A stretch of 36,606 nt of DNA from Acidimicrobiaceae bacterium. GTDB taxonomy: Bacteria; Actinomycetota; Acidimicrobiia; Acidimicrobiales; Bog-793. The notes beneath the pieces were generated by a model that did not search any database, was not told the DNA's origin, and saw only the letters and a program-made list of their open reading frames with translations. The DNA lies in assembly GCA_025464005.1 (NCBI GenBank), contig JAODBO010000121.1:1-36606 (forward strand), given 5' to 3'. Positions 22,268 through 30,599 of this stretch are shown piece after piece. Position numbers and translations under genes: made by a program. Within the stretch, counting starts at the first letter, position 1; each line of letters begins with the position of its first letter.

Positions 22268-24121
22268 TCAGGTCGACCGGCCGGAGCTCAGGTCGTCCGG
22301 CCGTGACGCCCGACCAAGGACGAGCGCGACGGCACGCGAGGTCAACCGGCGCCCGGCATGCCCCCGGGCCGGTCCGGCACGCCTCGTTCGGCTGCGACGC
22401 TCGTAGAACGGTCGCAGCGCCAGCTGGAGGGGCGGCAGGTGTCCGTAGAGCAGTACCGCCTCTCCTGGCTGGAGACAGCGCAGCCGCTCCACCGGCGCCA
22501 GGCGGCGCTGAGCCACAGAGCGCGTCCGGCTCCATCCCCCGGACGCATCCACTGTCGAGGAGTCGACGGTGTGCTCCTCGTCGCCGATGAGGCGGCTCGC
22601 CTGCTCGAGGGTCGTCGGGTCCGTGATGCCTGAGCAGAGGACCTTCGCCCGGTGGTTGTTCACCACGGTCGCCGCCCTCGAGCCGTAACGCGCCTCCACC
22701 TGGGCAAGGTCTTGCCAGACGGTCACGAGCTGGATGCCGTGCGAGGATGCCGTGGCGGCCAGCGTGTCGAGCCCGGTGAGTGGCGCGACGTTCGCCGCCT
22801 CGTCGAGCACCAGCAGCAGCGGCGGATCAAGCGGCCGGCCCTGTCGCGAGGACCTCGTCAGCGCCTCCTCGACGACCGACCGCACGATCGCCACGAACAC
22901 CGACTGGAGCCGCTCCTGCTCGTGCGACGGAGCAACGAGGTAGACCGAGTGACGGCCTCCGTCGAGCAACGCGGCAGGGTCGAGGTCGTGCCGAGCACAC
23001 GTCGCGGCGACTGCCGGGTCTGCATATGCCGACAGGACGGTCTCGGCCGTCGTGTAGACCGAGCTTCGTTGACGCTCCTCCCGCGAGAAGCTCGCCTCGG
23101 CGGCCCGAGCCGCCTCCGGCACGCCGGCCAGCTCGAGCGCGAGAAGTACCTCTTCCACCTCGCCGGTGTCCACCCAGCGAACGACGTCGGCGATCGTCCC
23201 ACCCGATGTCGCCGCGGCGAACAACAGCGGAGCGAGGAGCTTCTCGGCGGTCGCGTACCAGAAGGCCGCGTCGTCGACGCCCGATCCGGACGTCCGGGCC
23301 ACGCCGCACAGGCCGGCGGCAACCTTGCGCGCACCCTCCCAGGAGCTCGCGGCCGCGAGCGGCGACCAGCCCGCCGAAGTACGGCCGGAGACGCCGGTGG
23401 GATCGAACACGTGCACGCTGCCGAGGAACTGCCGCGCCTCGAAGGTGTCGCGCACGAGATCGGTCTTGACGCTCGTCGCGAGGACGGGCCCCTCCCACTC
23501 GAGGAGCGCGGGGATCGCGAGCCCGGAGGTCTTGCCCGACTGCGTAGGTCCGACGACGAGCACCGACTGGCCGCTCTCGAGCGCGACGAGGCGCCGGCCG
23601 CATCGGCCGAGCACGAGGCGGCCCCCGCCCGGACGGCGCACGGCGAGCCGTGCAACCTCCGCCGGTCCCGCCCAGGCCGCCCCGCCCGCAGCTTCGCCCC
23701 GGTGGCGGCGGGCACGAGCGCTCCCTCGCGTACCTCGAGCCGGCCGTGCCAACCGGAGCACGAGCGAGATCGCGCCCGCGGCGACCGCCCAGACGAGGGC
23801 GAGCGACGCGTACCACCAGGGTGCGGACGGGAGCTGGTGACGCGCCGACGACGGCCAGGCCATGCGCGGCGACCTCGGGTGACGAAACACGCCGACGAGC
23901 AACGACAGCGCGTCCCGAAGCGGTACGTGCTGCAACCGATGGCCGAAGAGAGCAGCCGCGACGCCACCCGCGAGCCAGCACGAGAACGCCAGCGCGCCGG
24001 TCGCGAGGACTGCGACGCACGCCGCCATCTCGCCGCCAGCTGCCGTCGGCGCAGATGGGGCCGACGAGCGATGCCCGGACCTCCTCGCCGGTCGTGCGCC
24101 ACCGGAGACGGTGCGGCTCAT
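22268..24121 (-). CDS. VirD4/TraG-like coupling ATPase
   Basis: Membrane-anchored ATPase that in type IV secretion systems recruits DNA or protein substrates to the channel. The 617-residue product has two N-terminal hydrophobic segments (about residues 33-60 and 102-123), then Walker A GPTQSGKT (191-198), the VFDPTGVSGRTSAGWSPL segment, Walker B LLLVLDEAANVAPL (435-448) and a TraM-recognition-like ITDPTTLEQASRLIG stretch. This matches the actinobacterial TraG/VirD4 type. The ATG at 24121 overlaps the stop of the VirB4-like gene (ATGA); longer upstream frames shadow it. It is the last gene of the module. No relaxase is nearby, so DNA as substrate is not shown. Confidence 0.88.
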   Translation of the reverse strand: MSRTVSGGARPARRSGHRSSAPSAPTAAGGEMAACVAVLATGALAFSCWLAGGVAAALFGHRLQHVPLRDALSLLVGVFRHPRSPRMAWPSSARHQLPSAPWWYASLALVWAVAAGAISLVLRLARPARGTRGSARARRHRGEAAGGAAWAGPAEVARLAVRRPGGGRLVLGRCGRRLVALESGQSVLVVGPTQSGKTSGLAIPALLEWEGPVLATSVKTDLVRDTFEARQFLGSVHVFDPTGVSGRTSAGWSPLAAASSWEGARKVAAGLCGVARTSGSGVDDAAFWYATAEKLLAPLLFAAATSGGTIADVVRWVDTGEVEEVLLALELAGVPEAARAAEASFSREERQRSSVYTTAETVLSAYADPAVAATCARHDLDPAALLDGGRHSVYLVAPSHEQERLQSVFVAIVRSVVEEALTRSSRQGRPLDPPLLLVLDEAANVAPLTGLDTLAATASSHGIQLVTVWQDLAQVEARYGSRAATVVNNHRAKVLCSGITDPTTLEQASRLIGDEEHTVDSSTVDASGGWSRTRSVAQRRLAPVERLRCLQPGEAVLLYGHLPPLQLALRPFYERRSRTRRAGPARGHAGRRLTSRAVALVLGRASRPDDLSSGRST

Positions 24122-25359
24122 CCGTCCACCAGCAGCCGCCGGTCGGTGTCGACGAGCTCGCGCTCGCCGCGTGCCAAGCGGTGTTCGACGAGGAACGAGC
24201 GGCCCGCGACCTTCCACAGCGCCACACCACGTCCGAGGCGACCCACGAGCCGCGTCTCCTCCTCGGAGAGCCCGAGCGCGGTCGCCGCCAGCTCGAGCTC
24301 GGACGCGGGCTGGGCGTAACAGACGATCGTCTCGGAGTCGGCCACGAGCCCCTCGGCGAGCCGCGTGACCGCGCTTCCGGCGCCGCCCACGGCTGCGAGG
24401 TCCGAGACGCGATGCACGACGGCGACGTTGGCGATCCCTCGCGCTCGTGCGAGCTTCCACGAGGACTGGAGGAAGCGGGCGACGCCGAGATTTGCGAGCA
24501 CCGCCCACGCCTCGTCGACGACGAGGATGGTGCGCGACCTCGTCCCGCTCTCGACGAGACTCTGCACGGCCGCGGCCGCGCAGGTGACGAGGACGCCGAG
24601 GGCCGGGGAGTGGTATACCGCCGAGAGGTCGAGCACGACGGCTGGGCCGTCGAGCGCCAGGCCAGGACTCGTCGGTCCGTCGAACATGCCGCGCAGCTCG
24701 CCGTGGACCAGTCGCCTGAGCTCGAGGGCGAGATCACGAGCGTCGGACCTGAGGGTGGCCACGTCGCTGCAGATGCGACGCGCCGACTCGCTCGAAGGCG
24801 AGAGCAGTGCATCGACCACCTCGGGAAGCGTCGGCGCGACGCCAGGGCGTGCGATGCCGTCGAGCGCGAGCTCGACAGCGGTGTGCTCGGGTGGCCGGAG
24901 CTCGCGCCCGAGCGCGGAGGAAGCGATCGCCGAGCACAGCTCCAGCCGCCGACGGGCGGTCTCCTCGGCGGCTTCGCCCGAAGCGGCCGGCCCGTCGAGC
25001 GGATTCAGCCGCAAGACGCCACCCGGGCGCAGCGCTATCGGCACGACACCGAGGGCCGAAGCCAGCGGGCCGTACTCCCCCTTCGGGTCGAGCACGACGA
25101 TCCTGCGCCCGAAGGCCGCCTGGCGGTAGAGGTAGGTCTTCACCAGCGCGCTCTTGCCGCGTCCGATCTGGCCGAAGACGATCATGTTGGGATTGGTCAG
25201 AGCGCCGGCCGCGTAGAGCTCGAACGGGTCGTGGACGAAGACACCGCCGAGCAGGTCCCGACCCACCAGCACCCCACCGCTCGGCAGCGGCCGGCTCGCC
25301 GCGAGGGGATAGGCCGCGCCGAGCTGGGCCGTCGTGGCCTCGTGCGCCGGGATCCTCAT
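24118..25359 (-). CDS. VirB4-like assembly ATPase
   Basis: The 413-residue product is a soluble P-loop ATPase of the VirB4/TraE group. It has Walker A GQIGRGKS (63-70), the VLDPKGEYGPLA motif (89-100) typical of VirB4-like proteins, Walker B ILVVDEAWAVL (278-288) and a C-terminal SETIVCYAQP region. The N-terminal domain of classical VirB4 is missing; the preceding gene, SCO6880-like, may supply it. The ATG at 25359 overlaps that gene's stop, and its own stop overlaps the coupling ATPase, so all three should be made in fixed ratio. Confidence 0.85.
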   Translation of the reverse strand: MRIPAHEATTAQLGAAYPLAASRPLPSGGVLVGRDLLGGVFVHDPFELYAAGALTNPNMIVFGQIGRGKSALVKTYLYRQAAFGRRIVVLDPKGEYGPLASALGVVPIALRPGGVLRLNPLDGPAASGEAAEETARRRLELCSAIASSALGRELRPPEHTAVELALDGIARPGVAPTLPEVVDALLSPSSESARRICSDVATLRSDARDLALELRRLVHGELRGMFDGPTSPGLALDGPAVVLDLSAVYHSPALGVLVTCAAAAVQSLVESGTRSRTILVVDEAWAVLANLGVARFLQSSWKLARARGIANVAVVHRVSDLAAVGGAGSAVTRLAEGLVADSETIVCYAQPASELELAATALGLSEEETRLVGRLGRGVALWKVAGRSFLVEHRLARGERELVDTDRRLLVDG

Positions 25360-26765
25360 GAGCAGCCCCGACCGACTGGAAGGGTGAAGAGGAACGCCTC
25401 CCCTTGTGTCCCGTACAGCCGCCTCAACTCGACGCGGGCGAGCGCCGCCGCCTGCTCGACACGGGCGCATGCACCCTCGAGCGCGTCGGGGTCGCCGACC
25501 GTGACCGTCACATAGCCCGAGAAGCGGTAGGCGGCATGACCCTCGGCGAGCTCGCCCTCCCTCCTGGCGACGGCCTCGTGCTCCCGGCTCCTACGGGCGG
25601 ACGTGGCGAAGCCGTGGCGCCGACGGAGCTCCGCGTCGGCGGTGGTGGAGGTGCGCGCGTGCTCCGCGGCGCGAATCGCCCGCTGCGGCGACACGGCCGA
25701 CATCACGACCGAGACGGAGCGTCGCTCGGCGCAACCGACGAGGAGCGGGAGGAGGAAGTCGCTCGCGACGTCGCTGCGCGGCCACTCGGCGATCCAGTAG
25801 GTCGCGTGCCACGTGCCGTCGGTGCGCACCGACGACCAGGAGACCTCCACGGCGACCGGCCACGGCCACGACGCCGGACCCGCTGTGGGCAGCTCGTCGA
25901 AGCTCCGGCGAACGAGCGACGCGAGCCCCGTACGCGACAGCACGCCGTCGATGGGGATGGCCGCGTCCCGGCAGCGGCGGTCCAACCTCGCGACCTCCTC
26001 GGCAAGGAGCTCGCTTCCCGAGGCCGCCCCGCGCACGCTGCAGGCGAGGAACAGCTCGTGGCGGAGCACACCCGTGCCCTCGCTCTCGATCAGCTCCTCG
26101 TAAGAGCGCCGGGCAGCACCGGCGCCGGGCCCGGCCGCGTCCGAGCCGACGCCGCGCAGCTCGAGATGGCGGAGCAGCACCTCGCCGCGGTCGGGAAGCG
26201 TCCGCTCCACCCATTGCAGCCTGTGCAGCGCCGTCGACGCGCCCGAGACAGCGGCGAGCACGCCGGACCACGCCGCGATCTTCCGGGCACGGTCCTCTTC
26301 GCCGAGCAGCGCGAAGGAGTCCGAGCCGAGCGAGAGCACGGCCGTCCAGGTCCCCGAGCGACCGTCGTGAAGGGCGCCGAAAGCGCCGATGACGGCCGAT
26401 CCCTCTACCTCGCGCACGGCCAGCTGCGCCAACGGGCCGGGAGGGCGCGGGAAACGTCCCGGCGCACGAGGCTCGAGCACGGTCCTGCGCCTGCCGAACG
26501 CCGCGTCCGACGCGTAGCGCACCGCGACGGGCAGCCACTCCTCCACCGTCCTGCCGTGCACCGGCCAGAACGCGGCGGCGAATGCCGCAACCGCGACGAC
26601 GAGGGCAGTCGCCGCGCCCGGCGCCCCGTGCAAGGAGCGGAGCAGCCCGACGGCCGCCACCAGCGCAACGCACACCACGAGCACCTGGCCGGTGCGGGCT
26701 CCCGCGACGAGCCCGCGGCGATCCCGCGGCCCGAATCGGTAGCGGGGAGCCTCTCCCTCGCTCAC
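25356..26765 (-). CDS. SCO6880-like type IV secretion-associated membrane protein
   Basis: The 469-residue product has two N-terminal helices (VLVVCVALVAAVGLL and TALVVAVAAFAAAFWPV), then a conserved VHGRTVEEWLPVAVRY link and a long soluble region. The opening RYRFGPRDRRGLVAGARTGQ and overall plan resemble the SCO6880 family from Streptomyces, found beside VirB4/TraG-like ATPases. The combination of PrgI-like helices and a VirB4-N-like domain is my inference. No Walker motif is visible. It starts at GTG 26765, overlapping the TrbL-like stop as GTGA. Confidence 0.8.
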   Translation of the reverse strand: MSEGEAPRYRFGPRDRRGLVAGARTGQVLVVCVALVAAVGLLRSLHGAPGAATALVVAVAAFAAAFWPVHGRTVEEWLPVAVRYASDAAFGRRRTVLEPRAPGRFPRPPGPLAQLAVREVEGSAVIGAFGALHDGRSGTWTAVLSLGSDSFALLGEEDRARKIAAWSGVLAAVSGASTALHRLQWVERTLPDRGEVLLRHLELRGVGSDAAGPGAGAARRSYEELIESEGTGVLRHELFLACSVRGAASGSELLAEEVARLDRRCRDAAIPIDGVLSRTGLASLVRRSFDELPTAGPASWPWPVAVEVSWSSVRTDGTWHATYWIAEWPRSDVASDFLLPLLVGCAERRSVSVVMSAVSPQRAIRAAEHARTSTTADAELRRRHGFATSARRSREHEAVARREGELAEGHAAYRFSGYVTVTVGDPDALEGACARVEQAAALARVELRRLYGTQGEAFLFTLPVGRGCS

Positions 26766-27901
26766 GACGCCTGCCTCGGCGGTGCCATCGAGCCCTCGAT
26801 GCGCTTGGCGTCGGCGACTACTTCCGGGGTGTCGACTCGCGTCCCCGCGAGGAAGTCACCGTCTGTGACCGACGGACCCCCGCCGGCACCGCCCCCGCCG
26901 GCACCGCCGCCGCCCCCGGTGAGGAGGCCGCCGGAGCCGCTTCCGGAGCCGCCGTTCGCGCCCGCCCGGTCGACGACCCCCGACGCGAAGCTCCCCGCCT
27001 GGACCGCCGCGTGCCTGGCCCGGTGCGTGAGCCCGTCGAGATGGGCGACCGCGCCGCTCTCGATCATCGGTACGAGGCGCAGGAGGGCAAAAGGCGCAAC
27101 GGTCGCGAGCACGATCAGGGCGACACCTTCGACGAAGGCGGACAGCCCTCCACCGGAGGTCATGGTGACACCCGCGAGCGCAAGGGTCCCCGCGATCACG
27201 ACCTTGGACAGCACGAGCGCGGCGAGCGTCTCCGCGAGCCGCTTCGCCCAGTGTGCTGTCGCCGGCCAGACGAGCCCTGCGAGCGCGAGCGGCAGGAACA
27301 GGGTCGCCACCGCCACGGCGGCGGACCGCACGACGAGCTCCAGCCAGAGAAGGAAGGAGACGATCGCCGCGACGAGCGCCAGGAGCGTCGCCGCAAAGCC
27401 TCCGATCGCGACGCCGCCGACGCCGCTCGTGAGTGCGCCGATGCCCGTGACGTCCGCCACGAGCGCGCCGACGAATCCTTCGACCGGGTGGCCGGCCGCG
27501 GCGAGCAGCGCCGAGCTCATCTCGTCCGACGCCTGCAATCCCAGGGAGACGAGCTCGACTGCGGCGGCCGACAACAGGATCGCTGCCGGCAGCCGCAGGA
27601 ATGCTGCGCGCAGGACTTCGGTGACGTCTTGGTGGATGATCGCCCGGATGACCGCGAGGACGAGCAGCGGCAGCGCCACCGCCGCGCCGATCACCGACAT
27701 CACCGAGAACTCGCTCGGGAACCCCTTGGCGAGATCGGGCGTCGTCGTGCTCGTGAGCACGCTCCCGAGCGCTTTGAGCAGGCTGGCCGCACCGGACGCG
27801 ACCCACTTGGTCACCTCGCCGAGGAACAGGTCGGCGGCGGCCTTGAACGCCGAGGCGCCCAGGCCGAAAAGGGAGAAGCCGAGGATCGGCACGCCCGCCA
27901 T
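26762..27901 (-). CDS. VirB6/TrbL-like polytopic membrane protein
   Basis: The 379-residue product has six to eight hydrophobic segments over residues ~45-280 (for example VIGAAVALPLLVLAVIRAI, GGFAATLLALVAAIVSFLL and AVAVATLFLPLALAGLVWPA), the layout of VirB6/TrbL channel proteins. A Gly-rich linker (about residues 318-348) and an acidic/basic tail follow. The WPATAHWAKRLAETLAALVLSKVVIAGTLA stretch (split here across helices) is typical of actinobacterial TrbL-like proteins. The start is ATG 27901, 8 bp after the VirB2-like stop, with GAGG upstream. Confidence 0.78.
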   Translation of the reverse strand: MAGVPILGFSLFGLGASAFKAAADLFLGEVTKWVASGAASLLKALGSVLTSTTTPDLAKGFPSEFSVMSVIGAAVALPLLVLAVIRAIIHQDVTEVLRAAFLRLPAAILLSAAAVELVSLGLQASDEMSSALLAAAGHPVEGFVGALVADVTGIGALTSGVGGVAIGGFAATLLALVAAIVSFLLWLELVVRSAAVAVATLFLPLALAGLVWPATAHWAKRLAETLAALVLSKVVIAGTLALAGVTMTSGGGLSAFVEGVALIVLATVAPFALLRLVPMIESGAVAHLDGLTHRARHAAVQAGSFASGVVDRAGANGGSGSGSGGLLTGGGGGAGGGGAGGGPSVTDGDFLAGTRVDTPEVVADAKRIEGSMAPPRQAS

Positions 27902-27909
27902 CGAAGGCC

Positions 27910-28230
27910 TCAGTGAACGCTCTGGCCGGAGCTGAACAAGAAGCTCAGCACGGCCGGAGCGGCTCCGATGACGAGCGCCGCCGCGCCCGAGACGAGCACG
28001 GCCCGCCTACCGGTCGAGGCGTGCTGGTAGTTGTTCGAATGGGCGCCGAGGGCCCACGTGGCCGCCCCGATCACGAGACCTACGAGCGCGGCGATGAGAC
28101 CCCACCAGCCGATGCCGTTGGCGAGCGACTGGATGACGGACCCACCGGGCAACGCCGACTCGCTGGGATTGAGGGACAACGTTGCAGCCGCGACGACATG
28201 GCCCGCGGACGACGAAGCAAGTAGGGACAC
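27910..28230 (-). CDS. VirB2-like small membrane protein (putative pilin)
   Basis: The 106-residue product has two hydrophobic segments (about residues 41-60 and 76-97) linked by a polar loop, ALGAHSNNYQHASTGRRAV. The size, two-helix hairpin and place at the head of the operon resemble VirB2-like pilin genes beside SCO6880-type modules in Actinobacteria. A signal peptide is not obvious, but the first 20 residues are mildly hydrophobic. The start is GTG 28230 behind a strong GGAGGAGG, the best Shine-Dalgarno in the module, consistent with the high output expected for a pilin. Pilin function is inferred. Confidence 0.7.
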   Translation of the reverse strand: MSLLASSSAGHVVAAATLSLNPSESALPGGSVIQSLANGIGWWGLIAALVGLVIGAATWALGAHSNNYQHASTGRRAVLVSGAAALVIGAAPAVLSFLFSSGQSVH

Positions 28231-28296
28231 CCGACACCTCCTCCGGCTCCCCCGCGTGCGCGGTCGGGAGCATCAATTCCATGAGGGCGTCCTGGT

Positions 28297-28357
28297 GCCG
28301 GATGACGCTTGACTGCCGGACGACTACAGCAGGCGACGCCGGACGACTGCCGGCGAC
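28297..28357 (+). repeat. Cluster of GCCGGAYGAC direct repeats
   Basis: Copies are GCCGGATGAC (28297-28306), GCCGGACGACT (28315-28325), the same 11-mer (28338-28348) and a weaker GCCGGCGACG (28349-28358). Spacing of starts is 18, 23 and 11 bp. The position upstream of two divergent operons suggests regulator binding sites. Confidence 0.55.
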
Positions 28358-28437
28358 GTGCTTCGGACCGTAGTCGAACCGCTACCGAGTTTCAACGTAT
28401 TTCGTGTTGTCTCGCGCAGATCAGGACGGTTGTAGAA

Positions 28438-28457
28438 CAGCTCGGCGGGCCGAGCTG
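28438..28457. promoter_or_regulatory. 20-bp dyad upstream of senX3 (possible operator)
   Basis: CAGCTCGGC (28438-28446) and its perfect complement GCCGAGCTG (28449-28457) flank GG. The dyad sits between TTGTAG (28430-28435) and TGCAAT (28456-28461) and 31 bp before the likely senX3 start. The 2-nt loop argues against an RNA hairpin and for a protein-binding palindrome. Confidence 0.45.
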
Positions 28458-28487
28458 CAATGCTTGCCGTGTGCACATCCCCCGCCG

Positions 28488-29750
28488 GTGCCCGTGCTAG
28501 CGCTCCTACGCGTGTCGGCGCTCGCTGTGACGATCGCCGCTGTCGTCGTCGTAGGCCTCGTCGCCGCGGCGTACTCGATGGGCGGTCGGCGCGGCGTCGG
28601 GGCGCTCCGCCAGCGGCTCGTCGCGCTCGGCAACCGGCTCGGTGCGGAGAACCTGCCGGCCGAGCCGAAGCGGGTGGAGGACGCGCTCGGCTACGTGGAA
28701 CGGGCTACCGACCAAGCCGCCGAGGCCGTGGCCGAGTCGAGCGCCGACGCGATCCGGCTGCGCCGCGCGCTCGACGCTCTGCCCCAGGCCGTCGTGGTGT
28801 GCGACGAGCGAGGCGAGCCCGTCTTCCGCAACGCGCGCGCCGTCGTGCTCATGGGCAATCGCCACAGCGACGCCCTTGCGGCCCAGGCGGTGGACGAGCT
28901 GCTCGCGAGCACCGCCCCCGGCGCCTCGGAGGAACGCACCCTCGAGCTCTACGGTCCGCCACGTCGGACGCTGACCGTTCGCACGGTGAGCCTGGACAAC
29001 GGGCAGCGCGCGCTCGGCGTGATAGCCGTGATCGACGACGTCTCGGATCGCCGCCGCCTCGAGGAGGTCCGTCGCGACTTCGTCGCGAACGTCAGCCACG
29101 AGCTGAAGACGCCTATGGGCGCTCTCGGGCTGCTCGCCGAGACGCTGCTCGCGGAGACCGAGCCGGAGGTCTCCCGCCGGCTCGCCCAGCGGGTCCACAC
29201 CGAGGCGTTTCGCATCTCCCGGGTCATCGACGACCTGCTCGACCTCTCGCGCATCGAGAGCGAGGAGTCGCCGCCACGCGAGCCCGTGCTCGTCAACTTG
29301 ATCATGGCCGAGGCGGCCGAGCGGGTGCGATCGGCCGCCGAGCAACGCGGCGTCGAGGTCGCTCTCGACGAGCCTTCGCCGCCGGTGGCGGTGCTTGGCG
29401 ATCGTCGCCAGCTCACCTCCGCGATCTACAACCTGCTCGAGAACGCCGTGAAGTTCTCCTACGAGGGCGGCGTCGTGCAGGCGAGCGGTCGGGTGGACGA
29501 CGACGACATCGTGCTGACGGTTACCGACAAGGGCATCGGCATCCCGGCGCGCGACCTCGAGCGGGTCTTCGAGCGCTTCTATCGGGTCGATCACGGACGC
29601 AGCCGCCAGACGGGCGGGACGGGCCTCGGGCTCGCGATCGTGCGTCACGTCGCCCAGAATCACCACGGCTCGGTACAGGTCGAGTCGAGAGAGGGCGAAG
29701 GCGCTACGTTCACCCTCGTGCTTCCCGTTCAGGGCCGGTCCGACACGTGA
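28488..29750 (+). CDS. senX3: Sensor histidine kinase, SenX3/PhoR-like
   Basis: Membrane-bound kinase that probably responds to phosphate limitation. From GTG 28488 the product is 420 aa. One N-terminal helix (LAVTIAAVVVVGLVAAAYS) is followed by a PAS-like region (ALDALPQAVVVCDERGEPVF), the H box NVSHELKTPMGAL with the phosphorylated His, the N box NLLENAVKFSY, the G1 box DKGIGIP, the F motif FERFYRVDHGRSR and the G2 box GGTGLGLAIVRHV. The single-helix plus PAS architecture is the SenX3 type. A second GTG at 28494 is possible. Its stop overlaps the regulator start (GTGA). It lies 6 kb from the pst operon, separated by the secretion module. Confidence 0.88.
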   Translation: MPVLALLRVSALAVTIAAVVVVGLVAAAYSMGGRRGVGALRQRLVALGNRLGAENLPAEPKRVEDALGYVERATDQAAEAVAESSADAIRLRRALDALPQAVVVCDERGEPVFRNARAVVLMGNRHSDALAAQAVDELLASTAPGASEERTLELYGPPRRTLTVRTVSLDNGQRALGVIAVIDDVSDRRRLEEVRRDFVANVSHELKTPMGALGLLAETLLAETEPEVSRRLAQRVHTEAFRISRVIDDLLDLSRIESEESPPREPVLVNLIMAEAAERVRSAAEQRGVEVALDEPSPPVAVLGDRRQLTSAIYNLLENAVKFSYEGGVVQASGRVDDDDIVLTVTDKGIGIPARDLERVFERFYRVDHGRSRQTGGTGLGLAIVRHVAQNHHGSVQVESREGEGATFTLVLPVQGRSDT

Positions 29751-30547
29751 GCGACGCTGAGCAGGACCAGCGCGACCGCAGCCGTATCGGCCTGCACGAT
29801 CGCAGGATCGAGGTGCTCCTTGCCGAGGACGAGGAGTCCTTCATCGACGCCCTCCTCGTCGGTCTCGAGCGTGAGGGCTTCTCCGTCACGGTGGCCCGCG
29901 ACGGCGCTGAGGCGCTAAAGCTGTTCGAGTCGACCTCGCCGGATCTCGTCCTGCTCGACGTGATGCTCCCCAAGATGTCGGGGCTCGACGTGTGTCGAGC
30001 GATCCGGGCGAGATCGGCCGTGCCGATCATCATGGTCACCGCGAAGTCCACCGAGATCGACACGGTCGTCGGTCTCGAGGTCGGCGCGGACGACTACGTC
30101 GCGAAGCCCTACCGACTGCGAGAGCTCGTCTCGCGCATGCGAGCGGTGCTACGCCGGACCCCGCGCGAGCAGCTTTCCGTCGAGGCCCACGTCGCGAACG
30201 CAGCACCGAGCCTGCCGAATGCCGATCCTCCGAGCACAGTCCTCGAGATCGGCGAGGTCCGTCTCGACCCGGACCGTCACGAGTGCACGGTCCGGGGCCA
30301 GGAGGTCCAGCTTCCTCTGAAGGAGTTCGAGCTTCTCGAGGCGTTGCTCGTGAGCGCCGGTCGAGTGGTCACGCGAGACGCGCTGATCGATCGCGTGTGG
30401 GGCCTCGACTACGTCGGCGACACCAAGACGCTCGACGTGCACGTGAAGCGCCTGCGCTCGCGGATCGAGGCCGATCCTTCCAAGCCCGTCCTCATCACGA
30501 CGATCCGCGGCCTCGGCTACCGCTTCGAGGCACCTCGGCACCGTTGA
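29747..30547 (+). CDS. regX3: Response regulator, RegX3/PhoP-like
   Basis: OmpR-family DNA-binding regulator. The 266-residue product has an N-terminal receiver domain with the acidic pair in LLAEDEE, the phosphoacceptor Asp in LVLLDVMLPKMSG, the Thr in IIMVTAK and the Lys in YVAKPYRLRELV. The C-terminal winged helix includes LPLKEFELLEALL, GRVVTRDALIDRVWG and TLDVHVKRLRSRIE followed by TIRGLGYRFE. The linker is longer than usual (about 35 residues). It is coupled to senX3 by GTGA. By family it should bind GTTCACC-type repeats, matching the array at 21688-21738. Confidence 0.9.
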   Translation: MSDAEQDQRDRSRIGLHDRRIEVLLAEDEESFIDALLVGLEREGFSVTVARDGAEALKLFESTSPDLVLLDVMLPKMSGLDVCRAIRARSAVPIIMVTAKSTEIDTVVGLEVGADDYVAKPYRLRELVSRMRAVLRRTPREQLSVEAHVANAAPSLPNADPPSTVLEIGEVRLDPDRHECTVRGQEVQLPLKEFELLEALLVSAGRVVTRDALIDRVWGLDYVGDTKTLDVHVKRLRSRIEADPSKPVLITTIRGLGYRFEAPRHR

Positions 30548-30599
30548 GCTGAGCCGCCGCCCCCGGACCGCACGCGAGTCAGCCGGTAACCTCCCCCGG

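Larger units (their letters stand above)
28231..28487. other. Divergent intergenic region, secretion module / senX3
   Basis: These 257 bp separate the minus-strand secretion operon from the plus-strand sensor kinase. I see no gene. It holds a cluster of short direct repeats (28297-28357) and a 20-bp dyad (28438-28457). TTGACT at 28309-28314 looks like a -35 but has no matching -10. Confidence 0.6.

Noticed and set aside
22268..28230. Integrated plasmid, prophage or complete conjugative element
   Set aside because: No integrase, relaxase, replication protein, phage structural gene or att-like flanking repeats were seen; only the secretion-like module is supported.
28309..28337. Promoter based on TTGACT upstream of senX3
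   Set aside because: No acceptable -10 hexamer lies 16-18 bp downstream.
28297..28357. CRISPR array
   Set aside because: Repeats are 10-11 bp with irregular spacing and no cas genes.
28389..28406. Pho box before senX3 (GTTTCAA and TTTCGTG 11 bp apart)
   Set aside because: Only two weak units; much poorer than the array before pstB.
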